Source of the DNA: Bog-105 sp965277855
GTDB lineage: Bacteria; Acidobacteriota; Terriglobia; Bryobacterales; Bryobacteraceae
Direction: 5' to 3'
Length of the DNA: 64,000 bases
Assembly (NCBI GenBank): GCA_965277855.1
Contig: OZ255847.1
Span: 5,952,001 to 6,016,000, forward strand
The position numbers were made by a program, and so were the translations under genes. Positions within the stretch are counted from its first letter, which is position 1; each line of letters opens with the position of its first letter. The notes under the pieces are model-generated. The model was not told where the DNA came from. It searched no databases and saw only the letters and a list, made by a program, of their open reading frames with translations. Below, one piece after another: positions 33,686-42,428 of the stretch.

Positions 33686-35521
33686 TCAACGATAGCTTGC
33701 GGCTTGCAACTCAAACATTTCGGCGTAGCGGCCGGCACGCTCCATCAAAAGATCGTGATTGCCTTCCTCAGCTATACTCCCATTCTCCAGCACAATGATT
33801 CGTTCCGCCATGCGCACAGTGGAAAAGCGGTGCGAGATGAAGAGAGCCATTTTGCTGGTGGTCAGTTCGTTGAACCGTTCGAAGACTTCGAACTCGGCTT
33901 TGGCATCGAGTGCAGCGGTGGGTTCATCGAGTATCAGCACCTGCGCTTCCCGCAAATAGGCGCGGCCCAGAGCAATCTTCTGCCATTCGCCGCCCGAAAG
34001 ATCGACGCCGCCTTCGAAGCGCCGTCCCAACATCTGTTCATAGCGTTCAGGAAGGCGGCTGATGACGCCGTCAGCCAAACTTTTTTCCGCCGCCGAGTGG
34101 ATCCGAACGTCATCGTTGCGAAATTCGATGCGCCCGACTGCGATGTTCTCGCGAGCCGTCATTTCGTAGCGCATGAAATCCTGAAAGATGACGCCGATTT
34201 CCCGGCATAGATCCTCGATGTCGTAATCCCGCAAGTCGACGCCATCGAGCAGAATGCGTCCACCGCTGGGATCGTAGAGCCGTGTCATGAGCTTGACGAT
34301 GGTGGTTTTGCCTTGGCCGTTCTGTCCAATGAGCGCGATACGTTCGCCGGGCTCGAGACGGAAGTTCAGATTGTCCAGAATGAGCCGATCGAGCCCGGGA
34401 TAGTGGAATGAGACGTTCTGAAACTCGAAGCCGGCGCGAATGGGACGTGGTGCGGGCAGCGCATTAGGTTTGGAGAGAACCGTGGGCTCCATTTGAAAAA
34501 ACGCGAGGAGATCGGTGAGGAAAAGCGCCTGGTCCGCAATCCCCGAAAGCGTGGAAAAGATCAGCGAGAGGTTCGACGACGCATTCAAAACCGCGCCCGT
34601 TAAAAAGACAAAATCGCCGTACGACGTTTTCCCCATCACCGTGTTGAAAATGACCCAAACGTAGGTGGCGTAATAGCCGGCCGTGCTCAGAATCGAAAGC
34701 GGAGTAGCCGCCAGCAAACGCCTGCGCGAAAGAGAAAGATTCTGGTCGAGCACCTGGTCGGAGAGGTCGGTGAATCGCTTGGTAAGGAAGCCGCTCAAGC
34801 CGAAGAGCTTCAGTTCCTTCGCGGCTTCCTTGCTGCCCCCGACTTGGCGGAGGTAATCGAGTTCGCGCTTGACCGGCGTCTGGCGAAAGTTCAAAGCGTA
34901 GTTCAGGAACGCAAAATGACTCTCTCCCAGGAACGCCGGGATCACGCACAATATCAGGATCAGCAGCAGCAAAGGCGAGTAGTACAGGATGGCAGAAGAA
35001 AGAATAACCGTCGTTAGAACCTGCTGGAACAGACGGCCGAGCGACTGGATCATCCCCAGGCGATCGGTCGCTTGCACGCGGGCCCGTTCCAGTCGGTCGT
35101 AGTACACCGGATTCTCGTAGGCTTGCAAATCGAGTGCGGAAGCATGCTCCATCACCTGGATGCTCACGTGCCGTGTATAACGGTCGGCCAGTACCCGATC
35201 GTAGTAGTCGATCACTCGCCCGAACACATTGCCGGCTATCACGAGACCGAACTCCAGGAGCACGAGTTTCCAAACCCAGTCCGAGTAGCCGGTGTACTGG
35301 ATATGGCCGGTTTTGATCTGCTGGATGTAGTCAATGATTCTTTTACCGACGTAGCCCTGCGCGAGCGGAACGAAGGAAACGAGCACGCGGTAGAACAGGC
35401 CGAGCGAAACTACCCAGGGACCTGAACTCCAGACAATGCGCAAAACTGGGGGGACGTTCTTGAGGGCCTGCAGGCGGTCGCGCCATGCTTTGGCGGAGGA
35501 TTGAGTGGCTTCTTCGGTCAC
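33686..35521 (-). CDS. ABC exporter, fused permease and ATPase
   Basis: A 611-residue half-transporter of the exporter type, starting at GTG 35521. About six helices occupy residues 30-330. The nucleotide-binding domain has Walker A GQNGQGKTT (about residue 400), Q loop GVIFQDFMRYEMT, signature DLSGGEWQK and Walker B VLILDEPTAALD followed by the H-loop ISHR. It probably works as a homodimer. Cyclic glucan exporters (NdvA/Cgt) are of this type and act with NdvB, so export of the product of the downstream synthase-like gene is a natural inference. An alternative is flipping lipid-linked oligosaccharide for the adjacent polysaccharide cluster, which lacks Wzx. Confidence 0.88.
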   Translation of the reverse strand: MTEEATQSSAKAWRDRLQALKNVPPVLRIVWSSGPWVVSLGLFYRVLVSFVPLAQGYVGKRIIDYIQQIKTGHIQYTGYSDWVWKLVLLEFGLVIAGNVFGRVIDYYDRVLADRYTRHVSIQVMEHASALDLQAYENPVYYDRLERARVQATDRLGMIQSLGRLFQQVLTTVILSSAILYYSPLLLLILILCVIPAFLGESHFAFLNYALNFRQTPVKRELDYLRQVGGSKEAAKELKLFGLSGFLTKRFTDLSDQVLDQNLSLSRRRLLAATPLSILSTAGYYATYVWVIFNTVMGKTSYGDFVFLTGAVLNASSNLSLIFSTLSGIADQALFLTDLLAFFQMEPTVLSKPNALPAPRPIRAGFEFQNVSFHYPGLDRLILDNLNFRLEPGERIALIGQNGQGKTTIVKLMTRLYDPSGGRILLDGVDLRDYDIEDLCREIGVIFQDFMRYEMTARENIAVGRIEFRNDDVRIHSAAEKSLADGVISRLPERYEQMLGRRFEGGVDLSGGEWQKIALGRAYLREAQVLILDEPTAALDAKAEFEVFERFNELTTSKMALFISHRFSTVRMAERIIVLENGSIAEEGNHDLLMERAGRYAEMFELQAASYR

Positions 35522-35707
35522 AGTTATACGGCGATCCGCGAGCGATACGTCATGATGGAAAGGCTTTGAAGAGTTCGAGCCATCTCAGGCACAAATTCTA
35601 CTGGTAGACTCGCGGTCACCCTTGATTGTTACGCATCGACCATATGGCGGTGGCAAGTACTCGCCTGCCACTGCGGCGTCGGTAGAGAAGTTGAGCGAAA
35701 AACGGCT

Positions 35708-36661
35708 TCAGGAGGCGAAGGTCAAGCGCGCTGAATCAACAGATTCGAGGAACCAGTCGTAAGTGGTTCGGAGACCGTGCTCGAGCGAAATCGAAGGCTG
35801 CCAGCCAAGTGATTTCAGCCGGGTCACGTCGAGCAGTTTGCGTGGTGTTCCGTCTGGTTTTGAGGTGTCGAAGGCGAGCTTGCCTTCATATTCGACGGTG
35901 CGGCCAATCAGCTGCGCCAGTTCTGAAATTGTAATGTCATGACCCACGCCGACGTTGATAATTCCCGCGTCGTCATATTGTTCCATCAGGAAGACCGCGG
36001 CTGAAGCCAGATCGTCGACGTGAAGAAATTCGCGGCGTGGAGTGCCTGTTCCCCAAATGACGACTTCAGACTTGCGCGCTTGCTTGGCTTCGTGAAATTT
36101 ACGCAGCAGGGCAGGTAGCACATGAGAGCTTTGCAGATCGAAGTTATCGCCCGGCCCGTAAAGGTTGGTCGGCATGAGTGAGATGGCATTAAAGCCGTAC
36201 TGTGCTCGGTAGGCTTGGCAGAGCTTGATGCCGGCTATTTTAGCGACAGCGTACCACTCATTAGTGGGTTCGAGCGCGCCGGTCAGGAGCGAGTCCTCGG
36301 TCATTGGCTGCGCTGCAAATTTGGGATAGATGCAAGAGGAACCTAGAAATTCGAGCTTTGAGACGCCGAAACGCCAGGCCGCATCGATGACGTTCAGTTG
36401 TATTTCCAGGTTTTCGCGAATGAAATCGGCTGGGTAGGAGGCGTTAGCCAGGATGCCCCCTACTTTGGCGGCGGCCAGGAAAACATACTCGGGCCGTTCC
36501 GATTCGAAGAATTGATCGACGGCCAATTTCGACGTAAGGTCAAGTTCGGCGCGGGAACGGAGTAGGAGGTTGGCGTAGCCAAGACTCGTGAGACGCCGCT
36601 CGATAGCCGAACCCGCCAAACCCCGGTGGCCCGCAACGAAGATTTTGCTGCTGGTTTTCAC
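35708..36661 (-). CDS. fcl: GDP-L-fucose synthase
   Basis: A 317-residue short-chain dehydrogenase-type epimerase/reductase that converts GDP-4-keto-6-deoxy-D-mannose to GDP-L-fucose with NADPH. The NADP-binding motif is VAGHRGLAGSA near residue 9. The catalytic triad is Ser108/109 in GSSCIYP, Tyr137 and Lys141 in YAVAK. The motif FIRENLEIQLNVIDAA is also family-specific. It starts at GTG 36661, one base after the gmd stop, with a GGGAG ribosome-binding site inside gmd. It is the last gene of the polysaccharide operon. With gmd it supplies activated fucose. Confidence 0.95.
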   Translation of the reverse strand: MKTSSKIFVAGHRGLAGSAIERRLTSLGYANLLLRSRAELDLTSKLAVDQFFESERPEYVFLAAAKVGGILANASYPADFIRENLEIQLNVIDAAWRFGVSKLEFLGSSCIYPKFAAQPMTEDSLLTGALEPTNEWYAVAKIAGIKLCQAYRAQYGFNAISLMPTNLYGPGDNFDLQSSHVLPALLRKFHEAKQARKSEVVIWGTGTPRREFLHVDDLASAAVFLMEQYDDAGIINVGVGHDITISELAQLIGRTVEYEGKLAFDTSKPDGTPRKLLDVTRLKSLGWQPSISLEHGLRTTYDWFLESVDSARLTFAS

Positions 36662-36662
36662 G

Positions 36663-37706
36663 TTAGTCTCCCGGGACTAACGAGGTCACATACTTTTGCT
36701 CGTGAATCAGGCGTTCCTGTTCGGCCAGCTTCACATCGGAGGCGACCATCATGCGCACGAGTTGCTGGAAACTGGTAACGGGCTGCCAGTCGAGGGCTTT
36801 GCGAGCTTTGCTCGAATCGCCCATGAGGTAATCGACCTCGGTCGGGCGAAAATAACGAGCATCGACTTCGACATATTTCTGCCAATCGAGACCAGCCGCC
36901 GAGAACGCAGCTTCGAGAAATTCGCGCACCGAATAAGCTTCGCCCGTAGCTACCACAAAGTCGTTCGGCTCGCTGTGTTGTAGCATGCGCCACATGGCCT
37001 CCACGTAATCTCCGGCGAAACCCCAATCCCGGCGTGCATCCAGGTTGCCGAGAAACAACTTCTGCTGCAGTCCGGCCTTGATCCGTCCGACCGCCCGGGT
37101 GATCTTGCGGGTCACAAACGTCTCGCCGCGGCGTGGCGACTCGTGGTTAAACAGAATTCCGTTCGTAATAAATAAGTTGTAAGCCTCGCGGTAATTCAGG
37201 GCGTACCAATGCGCGGCTACCTTGGAAACCGCGTAAGGACTTCGCGGATAAAATGCCGTCGATTCGCTCTGCGGTGGCTTGGCGGCGCCAAACATCTCCG
37301 AGGAGCCCGCTTGATAGAAACGAACCTCACGCTTTGTGTGCTGCACGTGGTCCCGCATACAATCGAGCAGACGTAACGTGCCAACCGCATCGGCATCAGC
37401 CGTATATTCCGGGTTCTCGAACGATACTTTTACGTGCGATTGAGCGCCGAGGTTATAGATCTCGTCGGGGCGAGCCGCCTCAACAACGCGTCGCAAGCCG
37501 GTTGAATCGGAAAGATCGGCGTAATGGAGAATGAGCCGGCGACCGCTTTCGTGTGGATCTTCATAAAGATGATCAATGCGCGAAGTATTGAAGCTCGAGC
37601 TTCTGCGCACAATTCCGTGGACCGTATAGCCCTTTGAAAGCAGCAGTTCGCTCAGGTACGACCCATCCTGGCCGGTAATGCCTGTGATTAAAGCGGACTT
37701 ACTCAA
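36663..37706 (-). CDS. gmd: GDP-mannose 4,6-dehydratase
   Basis: A 347-residue dehydratase giving GDP-4-keto-6-deoxy-D-mannose, the first step to GDP-fucose. NADP motif GITGQDGSYLSELLLSKGY, catalytic SSEMFG with Thr/Ser-Glu, and Tyr/Lys in SPYAVSKVAAHW. It also has RPTEVDYLMGDSSKARKALDW, typical of Gmd. The start is TTG 37706, chosen because MSKSALITG matches the family N-terminus and AGGAG lies seven bases upstream within the end of the wecA-like gene; the frame open to 37994 is a shadow of that gene. It is followed directly by fcl. Confidence 0.95.
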   Translation of the reverse strand: MSKSALITGITGQDGSYLSELLLSKGYTVHGIVRRSSSFNTSRIDHLYEDPHESGRRLILHYADLSDSTGLRRVVEAARPDEIYNLGAQSHVKVSFENPEYTADADAVGTLRLLDCMRDHVQHTKREVRFYQAGSSEMFGAAKPPQSESTAFYPRSPYAVSKVAAHWYALNYREAYNLFITNGILFNHESPRRGETFVTRKITRAVGRIKAGLQQKLFLGNLDARRDWGFAGDYVEAMWRMLQHSEPNDFVVATGEAYSVREFLEAAFSAAGLDWQKYVEVDARYFRPTEVDYLMGDSSKARKALDWQPVTSFQQLVRMMVASDVKLAEQERLIHEQKYVTSLVPGD

Positions 37707-37708
37707 AA

Positions 37709-39247
37709 TTAATCTCCTAAAGTGTTTGATGTTTGTCTGTTTCGGGCCGAGGTCAAGGGCAATGAGCCGGCGCCGGAGCGAGTTGTTTGAAAAGCGGGTA
37801 GGACTATCGCTGGCTTGTTGAAGCCTGTAAGGCTCGGTTTGGCCGGTGATGAAGTCTCGGGTAAATATATATTCACCCCGAGACACTCCTGCAAGATCTG
37901 AAAGAAAGAATTCAATAACGATTGTGATTCGCTTTGCATGGATCGTCTCAGCGAAATACTCCCTTTTTTGCCGAACGACATAGTAAAGAGCCACGCCGTT
38001 AAGGCGGCCGACGGGTCAAAGACTTCCTCGAAGTGTTCTCCTTCCAGGGTGAGCTCCACGGCAGCGAAATGTAGATCTTTGCAAATGTTTCGAATCACAG
38101 TCCAACACTCTCGCTGGGTCTGGGCCTTTGTCAAGGCTTCGCGAAAGTGGGACAGGTAGATTTCATGCTGGACCAGGCGGAGAACACCTCCGTTTGAAAG
38201 AACTCGCTTGGCAGTACTGAACTCGATGTAACCGAGACGTTTGATTCCCAGCCAGGCGAAAGCGCAGAACAAGACAATAATCAGGCCGCCTACGTGATAA
38301 GACAGTGAACTTTGCAGTAGCGATAAGGAAGCGGCTATTCCACAAGCAATGTAAAGGACAATCGCGGCGCCTCGCGGCTCGAACCCTAATGCCAGCAGGC
38401 GATGGTGTATATGTCCGCGATCCGGCTGAAAGATCGGCTGATTGCGCAGAAAGCGACGCCCAATCGACAGGCCTACATCGAGCAGGGGAAGAGCCAAGGC
38501 CATCGCGGGGGCGATCATGCCGAGCAGCGTGGCAGATTTTTGACTCCAGATTACGGCAAAACATCCCAAAATGAAGCCGATAGACAGGCTGCCGCTATCC
38601 CCAAGAAATATGGAAGCCGGATTGAAGTTGTAGCGCAAGAAGCCAAGCAGGCACCCGAGAAGCGGGACAGTCGCCATAGCAAGACCCCAATTGCCTTGCA
38701 AAATCGCCGCCAGTAAAGTCGTAAGGGTCGCAAAGAGCCCGATCCCCGAGGCGAGTCCGTCCAGCCCATCGATCAGATTAAAGGCGTTCGTACAACCGAC
38801 TAGCCAGAAAATCGAGAAGGGTATGGTAATCCACCCCGAATACGGTTGACCGTCGAGGAGGTGGATTCGTGCACCTGCGCTTACTGCCCAGATCGCACCG
38901 ATCACTTGCCCGGTTAACTTTTGCCACGGCTTCAGTCCGATCAGATCATCGATGAGGCCGGTCAGAAATACTAACCCTGCGGCCGGTAACAGGGAATAGA
39001 GCAAATCTCGGTGTTGCACGGCAATTTTGGCGTGTGCCGGCGCAAACACTAGCATCAGCGCTAAGGCTCCGACATAGGAAACGGCGATCGGGATACCGCC
39101 GATTCGGGGGATAGGACGGTCGTGCAATTTCCGGTCGTTGTCGGGCATGTCGACCAGCTTGAATTTCAAAAAAATATCACGACAAAGGGGCGTCAAAATC
39201 AGGCATAAGATAAGCGCTGTCGCGCCCAAGGCGATAAGTGCGTACAT
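37709..39247 (-). CDS. WecA/MraY-family undecaprenyl-phosphate sugar-1-phosphate transferase with C-terminal extension
   Basis: A 512-residue polytopic membrane enzyme that should start the polysaccharide repeat by moving a sugar-1-phosphate, usually GlcNAc-1-P, to undecaprenyl phosphate. Motifs are KLHDRPIPRIGG, TGLIDDLIGL (Mg-binding Asp pair), NAFNLIDGLDGLASG, FLGDSGS and the loop HIHHRLL, over about ten helices. The last 145 residues (from about 365) are a soluble extension not found in E. coli WecA, with blocks LTLEGEHFEEVFDPS and LLNSFFQILQECLGV. Its role is unknown; it might be regulatory. The gene lies 72 bp after the WbuB-like gene and 2 bp before gmd. Confidence 0.92.
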   Translation of the reverse strand: MYALIALGATALILCLILTPLCRDIFLKFKLVDMPDNDRKLHDRPIPRIGGIPIAVSYVGALALMLVFAPAHAKIAVQHRDLLYSLLPAAGLVFLTGLIDDLIGLKPWQKLTGQVIGAIWAVSAGARIHLLDGQPYSGWITIPFSIFWLVGCTNAFNLIDGLDGLASGIGLFATLTTLLAAILQGNWGLAMATVPLLGCLLGFLRYNFNPASIFLGDSGSLSIGFILGCFAVIWSQKSATLLGMIAPAMALALPLLDVGLSIGRRFLRNQPIFQPDRGHIHHRLLALGFEPRGAAIVLYIACGIAASLSLLQSSLSYHVGGLIIVLFCAFAWLGIKRLGYIEFSTAKRVLSNGGVLRLVQHEIYLSHFREALTKAQTQRECWTVIRNICKDLHFAAVELTLEGEHFEEVFDPSAALTAWLFTMSFGKKGSISLRRSMQSESQSLLNSFFQILQECLGVNIYLPETSSPAKPSLTGFNKPAIVLPAFQTTRSGAGSLPLTSARNRQTSNTLGD

Positions 39248-39319
39248 TAGTGATCCCTCGATCGGTTGCTCACGACCGGTTCTAACGGATGCTGCGCTCT
39301 GTTATGGTTCATGGCGTCA

Positions 39320-40534
39320 CTAGAACTCGTTGGGCGAAAGAGCTAATTCTCCCGGTGAATCATTTCTGCCTGAGGCGCCCACCAGCCTGCAAATACGGTC
39401 AACACCCAGGGGGAGATCATAAAATTCGAGAAAGGCGTTGCGGGCTCGCCGTCCGGCTTCTTCGACTCGGTTGCGATCTTCAGCCAGCGAGTCGAGCAGT
39501 TGAATAAGACCTGCTGAATCGTTGCAATCGATTTGCCAACCGCAGTCGTGTTTTCGAATCAGAAGCGAGGCGGTCGACATGCGCGGCCCGATATAAAGAA
39601 TGGGACGGCCCGCCGCCAGGAGACCGTAGACTTTACTCGGCACTACGGAGCCGACGCAGTTATTGCGCTGCGTGACGAGGCCGATATCGCCCGCTCCCAG
39701 GCTTTCGCCCAGGTTCGTCTTCGGGCTGTAGGGACGAAACTCTACAGCGGTCAGCTTCGCGGCCTCACAATCGGCGGACAGTTGCTTTCGTAAAGGCCCT
39801 CCCCCTGCAAAGATGAAGCGGAAGCGAGCATCCTGCTTAAGGGCAGTCATGGCGCGCAGCAAAGTATCAATGTCGTGGGCCAACCCGAGATTCCCGGAGT
39901 AGAGAAGTGTCAGGCGGTTGTCGTCCGACGGCCGGGGAACAGGCTGAATCAAGGCGCCATCGGCCCAATTTTCGGCGATATGGATCTTGTCGGCGGGGAC
40001 GCCGCGCTGCATTAGACGCTCTTTCATGCACGGTCCCAAAGCGAGGATTCCATCGGAAAATCTTCTGGACCAATCAGCAAGCAGTCCGGTAGCGCGGTCG
40101 AGCAAACCGCCCTCCTTAAAGTAGTTCAGGTCTACCGCAACGTCTGGGTAGACGTCCATTTCCCAAATGAAATGACGCGTTCCGCGCAGCAGTTTGAGCG
40201 CGTTGCCGATTAACGAAAGAAGCGGCGGCGTCGTGAGGGTGATGACGAGGTCCGGCCGCTCAGCCGTGAGACCTCGGCCGAGACAAGACAGAAAGAAAGA
40301 ACCATAGGAAAGCAAGCGGCCCAGCGAGCCGTGCACGAAGCGCGTCGTCGGAACACGATAAATCGCGACGGGGGGCGGATCGGACAGATCTTCGGGCGCG
40401 TAGCCGCCGGCTTCGGAGCTAATGGCGTAAACCTCGTGCCCCCGAGCCGCCAGACCGCGCGCTAAGTCAGTCAGAAACTGGCTCGTCGCCGCAGAGTCGG
40501 GCCAGAAAAACTGGTTGAGGAGCAAAATCCTCAT
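39320..40534 (-). CDS. WbuB/WcaI-like glycosyltransferase family 4
   Basis: A 404-residue GT-B glycosyltransferase. The N-terminus LLLNQFFWPDSAATSQFLTD is characteristic of WcaI/WbuB-type enzymes of colanic-acid-like and O-antigen clusters. The C-terminal nucleotide-sugar domain has LLYSGNLGLAHDIDTLL and VPSKVYGLLAAGRPILYIG; the first Glu of the usual E-x7-E is replaced, as is common in this subgroup. It is cytoplasmic, acting on lipid-linked intermediates. Its start overlaps the wcaF stop by 4 bp. Donor and linkage are not known, although fucose from the co-encoded Gmd/Fcl is a candidate for one transferase of this cluster. Confidence 0.85.
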   Translation of the reverse strand: MRILLLNQFFWPDSAATSQFLTDLARGLAARGHEVYAISSEAGGYAPEDLSDPPPVAIYRVPTTRFVHGSLGRLLSYGSFFLSCLGRGLTAERPDLVITLTTPPLLSLIGNALKLLRGTRHFIWEMDVYPDVAVDLNYFKEGGLLDRATGLLADWSRRFSDGILALGPCMKERLMQRGVPADKIHIAENWADGALIQPVPRPSDDNRLTLLYSGNLGLAHDIDTLLRAMTALKQDARFRFIFAGGGPLRKQLSADCEAAKLTAVEFRPYSPKTNLGESLGAGDIGLVTQRNNCVGSVVPSKVYGLLAAGRPILYIGPRMSTASLLIRKHDCGWQIDCNDSAGLIQLLDSLAEDRNRVEEAGRRARNAFLEFYDLPLGVDRICRLVGASGRNDSPGELALSPNEF

Positions 40535-41166
40535 CGCACAAATTCCTCGTTTCGAGATTTGGCCGAGACTGCGGTATCCGTTGCCGGCTCTGCCAATCCG
40601 CTTAAAGAGGAGTGCTCGGAGAGCCGGCGATTTCGCACGAAAACGGCTGGATTGCCGGCATATACCTTCCAGGCGGGAATGCTTTTCGTCACGACACTCC
40701 CCGCGGCGGCTACAGCGTGCTCGCCGATTGTGACTTTGGGTCCGACAAACGCCCGAGCACCTACCCAGGAGCCGTTCTCGAGCGTGATGGGTCCAAGGAT
40801 CAAGCCAAAGGCCGGATCGCTCCAGTCATGATTCCCGGTGCAGAGGTATGCACCTTGCGAAAGGCACACGTTGCTTCCGAGTTCCACCCGCGTCAAATTG
40901 TCAATCCAGCAGTCCTCGCCGAGCCAGCAGTGATCTCCGACCTTCAGGCGCCAGGGATATTTCACGCGCACGCCGGGTTTGATCACGACGCCTGAGCCCA
41001 CTTCGGCTCCAAACAAGCGCAGCAGGCAGACCCGAAGGGCCGAGGAGGGCAGCCACGAGTTGCGCAGGACGGGCAATCCTGCAAAAAACCAGGCGGCTTG
41101 CCAGAAGCGCGAACGGCCGGGATCAAACCACGAATTGTCATAACGCCCGAGTTCGACCTGATTCAT
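40531..41166 (-). CDS. wcaF: WcaF-like polysaccharide O-acetyltransferase
   Basis: A 211-residue left-handed beta-helix acetyltransferase. The hexapeptide repeats run from IKPGVRVKYPW through IDNLTRVELGSNVCLSQGAY to VTIGEHAVAAAGSVV and end at AGNPAVFVR. The catalytic His is in CTGNHDWSDPAFGL. The N-terminus RYDNSWFDPGRSRFWQAAWF and LRVCLLRLFGAEVG are typical of WcaF from colanic acid clusters. It should transfer acetyl from acetyl-CoA to a sugar of the repeat unit. It overlaps both neighbours by 4 bp, so its translation is coupled. Confidence 0.9.
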   Translation of the reverse strand: MNQVELGRYDNSWFDPGRSRFWQAAWFFAGLPVLRNSWLPSSALRVCLLRLFGAEVGSGVVIKPGVRVKYPWRLKVGDHCWLGEDCWIDNLTRVELGSNVCLSQGAYLCTGNHDWSDPAFGLILGPITLENGSWVGARAFVGPKVTIGEHAVAAAGSVVTKSIPAWKVYAGNPAVFVRNRRLSEHSSLSGLAEPATDTAVSAKSRNEEFVR

Positions 41167-42428
41167 CGTCCGGCCTCTGCATGGAACTGCACCGTGGCGG
41201 GTATCGGGCCGCCCTCCAGCCAGTCGTATACCTCTGCCATTTGCCGCCCGACCACCGGCCAGGTATAGCGCTCGGCTATCAAGCGCCGGCCATTCTGGCC
41301 GAGCAACTGCCGGTCGCGAAGGGAAAGCTGTAACAGGCTGATCAAGGCCGATTCGACCTCAGCCGCGCGAGGTTGGATCATCCAGCCGCAATGCTGCTCC
41401 TCGACTTCCGGCAGATTGCATTGTTCGGTCACAATCACGGGCAAGCCCATCCCCATGGCCTCGAGTACCGAGACGCTGAGGCCTTCGGAATAGGACGGCA
41501 ATATGAATCCATCGGCTGCTGCCAGGGCGCTCCATTTTTGATTCCCCTGCAGCATGCCGGTAAAAGTCACGCGAGAACTGAGAGACAGTGCCTCGAGCTG
41601 ACGCTGGAGGCGGCCTTGTGTGTTTTCGAAATCAGGTCCAGCCACTACCAGATGCGCCTCTGGAAAGCGCGGAGCCACTTTGGCCCAGGCATCCGCCAGG
41701 ATGTCCAGTCCTTTCTTGAAGTGAATACGGCCAAGAAACAGAATTAGCGATTTACCATCGAGAGCAGGGAAGCGCTCCAGAAAGGCATCCGGTGAAACGC
41801 CGAGGGGCACCTCCACTCCGTTTGGAATAATTGCAATAGGGTTAGTCAGGCCGAAATTGCGGTAGTCGCGCGCTTCGGCTCCGGTGAGAGCATGCAGGCA
41901 GGCGGCGCCCCGTAGATTCCTACGTTCAAAAAGCGCTGCGTAAATATCTTTTTTCCACTTCTTGTTCGCCAAGGCCCAGGATTCGAGCATCCCGTGAGCC
42001 GAAATGACGTACGGCTTCCTTTGAGACCGCGCCAGGTGTGCGGCTGTCGAGGTGCTCCTTTGCCAGAGACCGTGAATATGAACGCCCGCCGAATGGATAA
42101 CCGTTGCCCGGAACGCTTTTGTTTGGGGGCCGCGCAAAAACGAAGCCAGTCGACCGATTGGATAGTGCTCGACAATAACGTTCCGGCCAACGGCAGGCCG
42201 AAAGTTCTCGCCGACTGCGCAGAATCCCGCCACGGTAACCGATTTCTCGCCTGTGCCGGCAACAGCGGAAGCAAGCGCAGGAACGGCTGCACTCAAACCA
42301 CCGTATTTCGGGTCAAGGTGCGAGACCACGCTCGCCCAGTTCGGGCGGACGGCCCTAACGCCGGGTTCATTGGCAGCGCTGGTCGGGATGGCGGAAATCT
42401 GTTCGGGAGCAAGCGGCATGGTGGTCAT
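41163..42428 (-). CDS. glycosyltransferase family 4
   Basis: About 421 residues from ATG 42428, which overlaps the previous TGA (ATGA); the frame open to 42725 is a shadow of the upstream gene. GT-B fold: N-terminal acceptor domain with VVSHLDPKYGGLSAAVPALA, then the donor domain with LFLGRIHFKKGLDILADAW and ILPSYSEGLSVSVLEAMGMG, the E-x7-E signature. It transfers a sugar from a nucleotide donor to the lipid-linked repeat on the cytoplasmic face. Specificity unknown. Confidence 0.88.
   Translation of the reverse strand: MTTMPLAPEQISAIPTSAANEPGVRAVRPNWASVVSHLDPKYGGLSAAVPALASAVAGTGEKSVTVAGFCAVGENFRPAVGRNVIVEHYPIGRLASFLRGPQTKAFRATVIHSAGVHIHGLWQRSTSTAAHLARSQRKPYVISAHGMLESWALANKKWKKDIYAALFERRNLRGAACLHALTGAEARDYRNFGLTNPIAIIPNGVEVPLGVSPDAFLERFPALDGKSLILFLGRIHFKKGLDILADAWAKVAPRFPEAHLVVAGPDFENTQGRLQRQLEALSLSSRVTFTGMLQGNQKWSALAAADGFILPSYSEGLSVSVLEAMGMGLPVIVTEQCNLPEVEEQHCGWMIQPRAAEVESALISLLQLSLRDRQLLGQNGRRLIAERYTWPVVGRQMAEVYDWLEGGPIPATVQFHAEAGR

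Noticed and set aside
35649..35674. Small GTGGCA/TGCCAC hairpin after the fcl gene as an operon terminator
   Set aside because: Short stem with a 10-nt or larger loop, not followed by a U tract, so not convincing as a terminator.
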